Below, piece by piece: positions 24,506 through 36,000 of a stretch of DNA of 64,000 bases. How positions within the stretch are numbered: position 1 is the stretch's first letter; each line of letters opens with the position of its first letter. The notes under the pieces were generated by a model. It did not search any database. It worked only from the letters and a program-made list of their open reading frames with translations, and had not been told where the DNA came from. A program made the position numbers and the translations under genes. The DNA is from Wuchereria bancrofti. Its lineage: Eukaryota; Nematoda; Chromadorea; Rhabditida; Onchocercidae. The DNA lies in contig SSBO01000003.1 in the NCBI GenBank assembly GCA_005281725.1, positions 5,146,495 to 5,210,494 on the forward strand, read 5' to 3'.

Positions 24506-24602
24506 CGCCGGCCATCAGTTCTTCGACCATTTGTGTATTCCCAGTGAGATGCGAAGGTGATAGCTCTATCCAAACTTTCAAGACTTTATCATCGAGCTTT
24601 TT
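24506..24602 (-). CDS. Orphan exon candidate, unknown protein
   Basis: A minus-strand segment opens after TTTTTTGCAAAAG at 24602 and reaches a possible GTACCC donor after 24506 (97 nt). It encodes KKLDDKVLKVWIELSPS followed by HLTGNTQMVEELMAG, which has the composition of a real folded protein and unusually good codon variety for this AT-rich region. No neighbouring exon was found within several kilobases on that strand. The plus strand is also open here (24457-24645). It may be a single exon of a gene with long introns, a pseudogene remnant, or chance. No family could be named. Confidence 0.25.
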
Positions 24603-25439
24603 CTTTTGCAAAAAAGTAATTTCAAATATATTCATCGTTAGATAAGATTTTCGATAAAACATTAAGCAACACTTCATTACATTATGGTCATTACCATTCG
24701 TATCACAACTACTAGGCAAATATGTTTTATGTTGAATGCTGTTCCAATTCATCATTGTTGTTTCAATTTCAACATTACAGGACATAAATGGTTCTGCATT
24801 TGCTTAGCCGCAACTGCTTGGCTAAAATTGTTGTCAGATTACGCTTAGCTTAAAACTGTGTCAGATTAAGTTATGCATTATGAGAAAGCTATGGTCTCAA
24901 CCTTGACTTTCCAATAATAAATTAATCCTGATTTATACAGCTACATCGGACTTTTTGACTGTTTGCTTCGATACCAAAAATTTGGACAAGTTTTAAGAGA
25001 ATTCCTAGAAGAACGATCTTCTTATTAATAATCTGAAGCGGTCTTTTTATTTCCATTGCTAAAAATAAAGATCGCACTCTTTCACTAATTTCCTAAGAAA
25101 TATCAGATTGACGGAATCCTTTCGATGTCCATCTGTTTACTTCATTTAATTAACTGATTGTCACCTTCTAATAACGTTTTTTCAACACATGCTAAGATTT
25201 TCGTAGACTGAAAATGATTAGGGTATTTGTGATAGCCATCTGATAATCATGAGCACAAAGGGTCAAGGTGCAGAAGTACATTAGATAGGTCAAGATTTCC
25301 CGACTATCTCCAGCGTTGCCTGCTTTTCATGGTGGATAAATCGGATTAATCGAAGAAATTACTAACTATCGAATCGATACGAACAGGCACTATAGATTGT
25401 TTTTTATATGACGACAAATGGTGAGCCCCGCACATAAAA

Positions 25440-26310
25440 TAATGCTTCTTCTAGGCGAAGCGCCATTGCCTTCGCTCGGGGGGATGGCAAGAAGGGGTAT
25501 ACTTTCCAATGCTGTTCTTCAAAACCAGTGCAACAATTTCTTTTTCTTTCTCTTTTTTCAAAAAGTACTGAACACACACATGCACACACACACGCACACA
25601 CACATACACACACATATATACATATATATATACACGCACACACACAGCTTTGAAGAAAGCGTATTCCATTCACCGACATACTTTTTTTTAAAAAATTTTT
25701 AGGCCCCTTTCTCATTCGACGGTGAGGCTCTCGACTAAGAGAGAGGCAAAGAATGATGTAATGAACAATATAAGTGAGAGGGGGAGGGATGAAAGGCACT
25801 TTGACTCTCTGAGAGAACAGAAAACTTTGGTGCTGGGGTTTTTTTCAAATTTAAAAGAGGGATGTATAAAAGAGGGAAGGGGAGAGGGTCGGGGTTGGAG
25901 CGGTAGGCGAGGGGGGTAGGCAGCTCGTTGCTGGGTTACCGTCCGGACCGGCCGTCCCCATCCGCTATCGCCTCTCTCACTCTTCATTTTCCACTTTTTT
26001 TGAGAATTTCCCCACCCAACTAGCGAAGTGCCACCAGTACCCCCAATCATCGCTCTCTCTTCCATCATTGATCTCAAGCGACCAGCCGATCCGACAACCC
26101 GACTCACTGATCGAGGAACCCCCACAACTCTCCGGCTATATCACCGATCAACGAGTGGCGATGACTGTCGTCCTTACCGACAAAGTCACTTTTTTCGTGT
26201 TCCCACTTTAGAAAATGTCGGATTTCTTTGCTTTAACAAATGAGAAAATATGGAAAAAGATGGATGCTGTTTGTACTCTGTCGCAGTGGTAGGCGCCAAC
26301 CTCGTTGTCT
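25440..26310. other. GC-richer, low-complexity patch with CA/TA repeats
   Basis: CA then TA microsatellite (about 25573-25648), followed by a purine-rich run (25730-25920) and a GC-richer stretch with CCGTCCGGACCGGCCGTCCC (25939-25958). This contrasts strongly with the surrounding AT-rich DNA. Long open frames cross it on both strands (e.g. 25404-25799 and 25712-26125, minus), but they translate to low-complexity sequence and carry no splice support. It could be a promoter/enhancer or an old insertion. Confidence 0.4.
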
Positions 26311-29300
26311 CGTTTCTGTCCACTTTGACAGAAAATAAACTGTGGCCAAAGAAAGTAAAGAAAGAAATTGCATGAAAATTACAACCATCTAGTTTGTATT
26401 TCTTACGCAGTAGTACTTCGACAGTCTCATATATCTTTCATCTTACTCTAATCAAAGAACACACGAATTTGGAAAACCAGAAAAAACTAGCTTCTTACAA
26501 GCAGTTAAAATAGCTTAAATCAGCACAGTACTCTTCCCGCATATTGTCATGCCAATTCCACATTGAACTTCATTTCATCCCTATTCATCTAACCGATCAA
26601 TGGGTTTAATAGCTGTCGAATTTTGCTCACTTTAATCCTATTTCTAGACCAGTTCAAATCAATTGCTCATATTAAAAGTATGTTTAATTTTGAATGACGA
26701 ATTTAGACCACAGCTCAGCTATTATTATACGAAAAGAATACTGAAGGAAATTTCCAGGGAAAATACCAACTTCCAGCTGAAACGGTAAAAATTTTTTTGC
26801 CGTGTAAAGCAACAATCTTAAGTAGTAACTTCGAGTGTATAGGCATTACTATCGCTGGTGTATTTCTTTAAACTCTTCCCTTCCAACTCTACCGATTTCG
26901 AAATATTTTTGATCAGTTTGACATCAGCTATGAACTGACGAGACAGGAGACACTGACCAAAAAAATCCAGGAAATACAAAGCTGTCCGGTAGCAATTGAT
27001 GATGGCTCTGCATCGAATTCAGTTTTTTTTTTGTTTTCTTTTTTCATTTTGTTCAAATTTCCGGGATAACACTTCCCGTTTCATAATGCAGCTAAGGATG
27101 CTGTAAGCATTATCTGAGCAGGAAGGATGAGGAATTATAATTTTGAGGGAAATGGAGCATTTGTCTCTTGTAAGACCAAATAAAGTAGGTGATACAGAGG
27201 TATATCTTTTGTCTACTCTGTAGGACACTGTTTTTTTCTTTGTAATTATCGCCAGTTGAAATTTCCAGAAGATTTATAGCCAAACTACTGTGCACTCTTT
27301 ATTTTCGTTCTTCGCAAGAAGTTCAATCGCAAGAAGCAGTGTTCATGTTTTGGAGGGATTGAGGGGAGAGAATTGTCCTTTTATATTCGTGGAATACCTA
27401 GAATATATTGCTATACAGCTCCCTTTTTTGTGAATGATTTTGTCCTGTCGTCTTTTAATTTAGAATTGAAACGTAGATACTTTCCTCAACGATCTTCTAA
27501 TAATATATTCAATCAAAATTATCAGTTTAACTAGGAAATGAATTCAGTGGAATAGACTGTAGAAGATATTTAAGAGAAAAACTTTCCTTACCATGGAAAT
27601 TAAATTACAGTCTTAAAAGAAAGTTTCAACTTCAATCGCAAGAAGCAGTTTAAATGCTTAATTAATATTTTCCTTCCGTCAGTGATCTCTGTCTTTTTGG
27701 CCTCTTCAATTTAACAGCGATTCAAGTCGGTGCTTTTTCTTTTACTTTTGAAATTAAACTGAACAAATTTTTCCAGCTTCGAGATTTAGAAATTTCACTC
27801 ACTTCATTAAATTATGGCAAATAAAACAACCGTTGCTCAATTATTCAGTGATTTACTTGGATGATTATTTTTATCCGATATCATAAGTTTCAACAACAAC
27901 TGGGTGATTCGTAGGATGGATTACAATTAATTCATCACAACTCCAGCTCATCATTCATCGGATCGATAACTAGATAAACGCTGGAATGTCTTTTTTTTGA
28001 ACTGGATAGGCTATTTTGTTCGGATTAATAATAAGATTACTTTTTCCTTCCAATACTCAAAACGAAAGGCTTTTCATATTGCAGCAACTTCTGAAAAATA
28101 TGAGAGGAATTTGCGTTTGTACCATGCATCTTTAAAAACGATTACACTTATGAGAAAGGTCAGGCGACGAAATATTTTTGGGGAAGGAGAAAGTCACCAT
28201 TAGATGATCACTTCTCCAAAATCCTACATTTTGTCATCTTCACTTTTGCCTTTATTTTTTTTAACGACGTAAATTCTATAATATGTTGTGACGAACTTCA
28301 CATGGCATTAAAAGAAAGATTTTTTTGGAACGTATGCAGACTGAAATGAAGATATGAAATTTAGAAAATTGAGTATCGGTTTTCTTAAAAGCATAAAAAT
28401 TTTAGGTATTATATTATAGAATTTATGTCGTTAAAGAAAAATTAAGGAAAAAGTGAAGTTCAATGGTCCACAATTGCCAATTGCAGTTCTGATCTAGATC
28501 TTCATCTCGTCTGAGAATTTACTAAAAGCGATGTTTTTATAAAAAGCAAAATCTGGGTCAAAGCTAAAATTGTTGTCATTCCAAACAAAAACTATTGTTA
28601 TGGAGGAGACGAAATATGCGGATGTATAGAAGGGCAGAGAAACAAATGGACATGTAAACCATCAACCTCACATCACACAGGCATTTCTCATCTTCCTTTA
28701 GTCTTTCCTCTAACAATAAATTTTACTGCCTCTTTGAATAGTACTGATAGCGTTGCATCTGATTCACCGTATTTTGATATGATATGATATGCTGTCTAAT
28801 TGGACTATTGTTATGGTTTCTAACTATCAATTAGACTGATTATTGTACTTAGGCGTACTCTCATACTATCCCATTTGACTTCACTCATCTACGTTGTTTC
28901 AGAAAGATTCAGTTTATCCGTTAATATTAGCCCAGATTTCCCGTCTAAAGCTTGTTCCATTGTTCCACATATTTAATTCGTCAGCCAACATCGCTTTAGA
29001 AAGCAATTGTTGCTACTCTGCCGATGCATCCGCACCTTTTTTCTCGAAATTGATCGCCGACATCATTGCCATCGCTGCTATCGGTTTTTTTGTTGAACCC
29101 GGTTTTTTGTATCTCACGGGACCATGCGGGTATAGTTGGTAGTGTTGGTGAAGGTAGTTTTTATGTTGGTGGTGACGGTGCCTGTTGGCAAATGTCCTCT
29201 CTCGTTTCTTCCATCCTTTTCAATGGTATTATTACTTGGTGTAAGGCAGTACCAACCAAACCAACATAAAAAAAGACACCCTGGTTTCAGTATTGGTCGT

Positions 29301-30375
29301 TTTGCTGTAGCAATGGAAGGTAGATGAAGAAGGGAAAGAATGGAAACGATGGATTCACGGTGCTTATCTTTGCTCACTCTCATCTTCTATTCATATCATA
29401 TCTTTCCTTTCCTAACTGTAAGCTTTTTTTATAGAAAACAATCCCAACTAAAACTTTATCATTACTATAATCATCACTATTTATACTAGTGCTGCTATTA
29501 GAGTATGAAATATCAAAAAATTAGATGACATTTTATAATGATGAGAAAAAGGATTTTTTCCTCTTCTATTTCAAGAATAGCCAAGAGGAGCTGCTGTTGT
29601 TGATACTATCAGGAAGGGAAGAAGCCTTACGTTCAGTCAAGAAATTTATGTTTTTCATTGAATCCTAGTAATACTGTGACAGGTTATGTAACCACAGAAT
29701 CAGCAAGAGTTTAGTGATAACTTTATGTTTCCTTTGCTTATTTTTTGGATAAGCAAACAAGAAATAAAGAAAACCGTTATCTTATGATGATTAGAAGAAA
29801 CCAATTAACTGTGGCACTGGGAAATTAGTATGAAAAGACTCTAATTCGACAGAACCTGATTTTTCTACATTTCCAAAATAATTGTGAGGAAAATTGATTG
29901 TACACATAAGGCAAAGTAGAATAGCAGTGAAGAAAAATTTCTTCTGTAGAAGTTGATATTCAACTGATCTTTCAATAAATATCGAAATGCCACTAATCAG
30001 CCACTGTTGTTTTTCATCGTTGATGTTGATAACAGTTTCATCCTAACCTTATCTCTATCATATGAATGAATAAAGAAATGGAGATGAAATCGAATGGCGC
30101 CTCACACATGTTATTTTCAAAATGCATTGGCCAAAGGTGAGCCTAGTGGCAGCCTGCGATGTTAAATGGGACGTGTAGAGAACATCTGCCGAAACAGTTC
30201 CCAAAACAACCCTTATTTAAAGGTTGATCAGGAAAGTACAACTTTAGTTGAATGCTTCTGTGAGCAGTAAGTGATTTGCCCATATGCGCATTTCTATACC
30301 CATTTCCTTTGTTGAGGATCACCCACCACACATCATCCATTTAAGTTCATCTCCTAGTTTTATCACTTTTTATTA

Positions 30376-30486
30376 AGAATATCCGGAAATACCAAGGCAG
30401 ATCATAATCAGAATTAAGTAATTTTAATACGATAAGAATATCAGGAAATGTCAAGTCAGGCCGTGATCGGAATAAGTAATTTTAAT
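30376..30486. repeat. 58-bp tandem duplication, two diverged copies
   Basis: Copy 1 (30376-30428) and copy 2 (30434-30486) both start AGAATATC.GGAAAT and end TAAGTAATTTTAAT, offset by 58 bp, with several substitutions and a small indel. No coding potential. Confidence 0.75.
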
Positions 30487-33038
30487 GTTTACAAGTGTAA
30501 AATTAGACATACCACTATGTGGACTAACATCCTTCCTAACTTGTAGCTCATTCAATTATTATCTCAAAAATATGACTAAATTCAGATTTCAGAATTGCCA
30601 GAGATGCACGATGCACAGTGCAAGATGTTTTATCCATTTTGGTTCATTGGTTATTACCAGATGGTCAACCATGAATATGTAATGACCAGGTAGCATCAAA
30701 GCGGAGTCATTTGCTAGCTGATAACCAGGTTATATAATATGTCTCAGTCAACAGTTACTGAAGATTACAGTAACGGCGGGGATTTTTAGAAGTGATTTTA
30801 GCTGTTTTAGGGAAGTGGAAGAACGCGTGTTTTATGAATTGCTTCAAAATAACTGGTTTTTGTTGCTCAGAGAACATTACAAATGGGAAATTGTTGGGGA
30901 ATGAAAGATTGAAGAGGGCAGGGCAGAAAGAGGAAATTCTTAACTGAAGGTTGTAAATATGATCCCTCATAAAGAAAGGGAGAGAGAGAAAAGGAAAGGG
31001 AAAGAGAGAAAAAAGGAAGAATGGAAGCTTGTACCAGTATTTTGCTTACGAAAAATGACAATTGAAGGTGTTATCGACTCTTTTTTTTGAAAGTTCTTGA
31101 AGAATCAGATCTATCAGCATTCCGAATTACTTGTCTTCGATCTTATTCCATGATTTCTTGCTATTTAGCGGGAAGATGCATAATATTTTTTGAATGTTTA
31201 TCACGGAACTGAGACAACTAGATGAGGGAAGGCGTTATTTTGTGATAGCAGCATAAAATGATTTGATTAAGTAGTTATGTTAAACAAATCAACGTTGTCT
31301 TCCACTAAACGGCAAAAATAGAAGTTAGAAATTATTGGATTTGCATTTGGGAAAGAAATCGATAAAGACAATTACACTTGTTTCCCATTTCCAGAAAATT
31401 TAACACTTTCTAACTAATAGCCGCCCTATTGTGGCATGAACAGTATATATCGTCATCCTCAATTTAAATGTTTTAAGATTAATCGAGTTTATTGCAAAAA
31501 TTTCTGAAACATATATATTCGATGCGATGGTATGAACTGCATTTTTGTTGAATATAAAAAAAAAGAGAATAGCATTTGTAATTTGAAAAACCGAAAAATG
31601 TTGCATAAGAGATTGCAAAATAATTTTTAAAAAAATGGATAGGAAAAGAAGGTGTTTTCCTCAGATGCAGGTCGACAAATTTTCTAACTCTTTCTTGAAT
31701 AGAAAAAAGCTTTCCTTTATTTGTAGTAAATTTATTATCATATATATCTTAGAGTGATTTATTTGTTTAACGATTACATCTTCAATAAGACATCATTTGA
31801 CCTGTAAGTTTTTCATTTTCTTTCACCTCTTCACGAGTAGCAAATGCAGGAACAAACTTTTTCTAATACTCAGAAAACCCGCATTATGTGATGTCAAATA
31901 TTTTATTCAACGATTATCGTTCACTACTGGAAAATATCTTTGCATTGGCGAATCATAATTTAAATATTGCCTATATATTCATAGAGAAGCATTGTCAGTG
32001 TAAAGTAAGATATTGATTGTGCTGTTAATTTTTGAAAGATTAAAAAAAATCTGGTAGTCAACGTTAATGATCACTTATTTGAAATGGAATTACTTTCCAG
32101 TAGAAGATAAATTTTAATTTTTTAATACAATTCAAGATTGCTGTTTTAGCTGTCGCTTGTCAACAGAGTTATTATTTTTATCTGGGAAATATCATTTTCC
32201 ATCCAATGAAATAATTTTTCCTTTTTTTAAGCTTTCTTTCTTCCCTCAGTTGTCACCAGTAAATTCGTTTTTTATTGCCATTTTGAAGTATGTGCTTCGA
32301 CGCACCCACCTACAGTGATTGAACATAGACAAGAAAGAACTGGATGATATGGTGGTGATCTATTCGGTGACTATTTAATGCTTTTTTCAATTCTAATTTT
32401 TTTTCTTTTTTCGTCTCAAGTGCTAATTGTGAGATGATACTTTGTTCTTCGTTTTCTTTCTTAATTCCTTTCAGCAAAATCTTTCTACTTAAATTAAAAA
32501 ATCGCTTCTTTTTAAGGTTACAATGTTTCATTCGGTGACAAGTATTATCTTACTCAGTGAATTATTTTAATAAGCTTCATTAATCATAAAGAATCTTCAT
32601 CCATTACTGTTTTAATGACTTTCGCAGATTATAATCCTCGAAGTTCAAAAAAAAGAAAAAAAAGCGAAAGAAATAAGATTTTTGCTAATGAAAGATTATT
32701 TGTCAGTAGGCACACAAAATGCTCTGCAAGCAAGCGGACGTTCTTCCTGCCAGAAGATCATAAAAAAAGGCCAATTTGTCCGGGAGCACAATTGGGATGT
32801 TCTCGACAGGTCCTTTCGACTCTTTGCCATAGAATTTCTTGTGCTAGAATTAATCCAGGGAAGAACAATAAAAAGAAAATAAAAAATTCTTAACTCTCCC
32901 TATCAGTTTCTCTGCTGCCTTCTGTTCGAAATATCGGAGTGGTGAAGACCACCCAATGTGTTATTTCAAACTGATGGCAAAGATACTCTCCAGTTTTTGT
33001 AGCATCAATGAGTCATACAACTTAATGATTTTTTTCAG

Positions 33039-36000
33039 TTGCTACCGTCCTCAAAAAGGTAAATTACAAAAGTGGTGATTAGAAGCAACATGTTGTTTCC
33101 TTTTTCTCTTAAACTTTTTATTTTTGTCTTTGTAAATAATCGTTCTATGCTTGAAGAATGTTTCTCTATGTATGTAATAAAGTTTGGAGAAATTATGCAT
33201 CTCATTTCTTTCTTTTTTGCAGGTTTTTATGTAACCAAATCAACCCCGGACGCTATCAGATAGTGTTCTCGGGGCGTAGACCAGCAACAGGTACAAAAGT
33301 AAAAGATTCGTCCGTTGTAATCGGTCTCTATTCCAAATATAATTTATATAGCATCGAATGCATTATTTGTGTGCAAAGCACCGGAGCAACTATTATCAGG
33401 GTCAATCCAACACCACAGCTGATCTCGTAACTTATTACTATTGTCACGATTCATTGCTGTTCTTTATCACTGTAAAAACAATTACAACAGTTCGAGCTTT
33501 TTTCTTGGCTATAGTAGTCACTAGGCTACACTTGGCCAGTATTGATTTTATTGCAATAATTAAGTGGAACTAAAGCTAATCCATTTGTCTGCACTATAAA
33601 ACAGGTTTCCATCATTATGCACTTGCATTTTCTGCTCCAGTAAAATTTCTCTTTTCTGAATTGTTTTACTCTATATTTCACTGAACAACCTCTCAATTCT
33701 TCCATTGGAAACGGTGTTTTTCTTGGAAAAACAAGTTGGAAGACCTGGATCTGGCGACGAAGACCCAGGGTGAACTTCCGCAACCAGACGACAAAATTTC
33801 TGAGCTACCAAGCACACCAAGCCCGTCTTCATCGATCATCGCGCCACCACGGCAACAGCCAAGGTTATCTCCTGATTTCTTTATCAGTAACCGTATGTGA
33901 GTGTGTGTGTGTGTGTGGATTTCTAGTATCCTCTCATTATCATTCATCTTGGAGGTACAGCTGTGCTGAACCTTTTAACCTGTTTTCGAGTCTGGATTTT
34001 CAAAATACTAGAGGAATTAAGCAATCCTTTTTAGAATTATCGGACTTTTGGTTGCACCTTGAGTATAAGAGGCAGTGAATTTCTTGTAAAAGGAAAATCA
34101 ATTAAAAAATTGGGAAATGCAACATAAAACACTAAATTCTGATCAACGAGGTCAAATATTTCTTGTACACTATCTTTCGCTCCCGTATTTCACTTTTTTT
34201 AGTATTAAGTTTCAGGTCAGGTAGCAGACAACCAACAACTTTTTCGGAATGGCAACTACTTGCTGTACTTCATCGGGCCAATTTATTGCAGTATTACGAC
34301 GAATTTATTGCTCAAGGTTGAAGGATTTATATATTTCTTACCAAGTTTTTTTATGTTCATATTTTTCTGCGTTTCCGATTGTTACTAATGTTGAATTCTG
34401 TCTGCTCCTTCTGCCCTATTTCCGTTCTTGAGAATTGAAGAATATAACGGCTGACAACTTCATTTTTTATTGTTTTGATTTTGGGCAAGTGATACAACAT
34501 CAAGCAATTTCGAGCTGATAAATATACCCATTCGCACTTCCATTACCGGTATTTCGCGAGAAAAATGTTATTGTTTTAATCCATACATCAATGTAACATC
34601 GATTTTAGTGGTTTTAAACCATTTTTATTGAAGTTTAATATATTTTAAGTTGTGATGGATCATTTTCTTATATTCTTTAATCATTCTCTATCAAATAAAA
34701 TTAAATGTGATCTTTCCATATAATATCCCTCCCCTTCTTTCTTCCTTTGAAATAGTTAACTTAATGAGTTAGTGATAATGTGATGAGTTGATTCGTGGCT
34801 GTATGAAATTATGCATCGGTAATATAATTCATATAACCTGGTGGTTATATGAATTAATCAGATTTCTTTGAAAAACATATCTTTCACGTCTAGCATAAAT
34901 TTTTCAAACTTTCAACAGATATAAGTTACTATTAGTGGGTCCATGTATTTTTCGCTTTAATTAATATGAGTTATGTACACTTAGTTGAGGACTGTAAAAT
35001 GTTAAAATATATGATTGGAGTACTTTTCATTTACGGAAACCCGAAGTTAACTCCATTTATGAGTGTTGTTAATGTTCTGCAATAGTGTTTCATATTGTAA
35101 ATTGAAAGGAAATATGATAAGAAATATGGAAAATTAATTCCGAAACCTTCGCAACTTCTCTAATTACTACACTTTGAGATAAACTGGTCATATCTGCTGT
35201 TTTCGCTATATGAAATATTTGGAAACCTTTAGAAGCTAGTTTCTGGCTACATTATAAGAAACAAAGTTGATTTTCAACTGTGTTAGGAAATATTTTCCAT
35301 TTTTCAAAATTTGCAATTAGATTTTCATATTTATATTACGTGCGTCTTTGTCGCTGATTTCTTGACGAACAGAAAAGATTTAATGTCGTCTTTAACTTAC
35401 TTGATTTTACTATCACACGGTAATCGATTCCAGTTTTTAGGTGGAGATGACATCAATCAATTTATGACATGCGACGAACATGAATTCCTGGAAATAATGT
35501 CAGTAGTCGGAATGGCCTCAAAACCGCTTCACGTCCGACGATTTCAACGAACACTCACTGTTAGTAATTTCTGCAATAATTATTTTGAGTGCAATTTCAC
35601 GCATATTCTTCTCTGCAATGATTCATTACATTTTTTATAACTACTTCCTACTACTTTAATTGAATTTTAATTAAAAATTTTATTGCTATTGAGGATACAG
35701 GATTACTTAAGTCCAAATTTGAAAATATGCAAGTGTTTAAGAATGTATATACACCTATGTGTGTTGACTTTGTGGAATATTATAATCGAATGTAAGGTTG
35801 AGATTAATTTGAGGAATTCAGTAAAGATCCGGATGCATTCAGTCTGGTTGCTATACAGCAGATCGGATTACCACCTGCTGCTGCAAGCTACGGATACATT
35901 CCACCAACATCATCAGCTACTCCAGCTACTGCCCTGCAATTTCTCTTGTCATCACAAAATCTAGCTGCCGCAAGTTTGGCTGTTGCTGCTGGTTTGCCAT

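Larger units (their letters stand above)
20777..33038. other. Long gene-poor region upstream of mab-10
   Basis: About 12 kb without a convincing gene. It contains a (GA)n tract (21961-21981), a nested inverted repeat (23308-23432), one copy of a SINE-like repeat (23793-24020), an orphan minus-strand exon candidate (24506-24602), CA/TA microsatellites with a GC-richer patch (25440-26310), a 58-bp tandem duplication (30376-30486) and polypurine tracts. Open frames at 28894-29142, 29114-29383 (minus) and 32615-32893 have no splice or composition support. The last (ATG at 32615, MTFADYNPRSSKKRKK) could supply an upstream mab-10 exon through a phase-0 GTCAGT donor near 32702, which is unproven. 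Untranslated exons or enhancers of mab-10 could lie here. Confidence 0.4.

Noticed and set aside
25404..26125. Long minus-strand frames (131 and 137 codons)
   Set aside because: Translation is dominated by microsatellite and low-complexity sequence (VCVCVC-type and Pro/Ser runs); no splice context or domain.
29114..29383. Overlapping open frames on both strands near 29.1-29.4 kb
   Set aside because: All frames are open because of a locally higher GC content; none has a plausible start, splice site or domain.
30143..30340. 65-codon minus-strand frame, considered as a transposase or secreted fragment
   Set aside because: No recognisable motif and no neighbouring exons.
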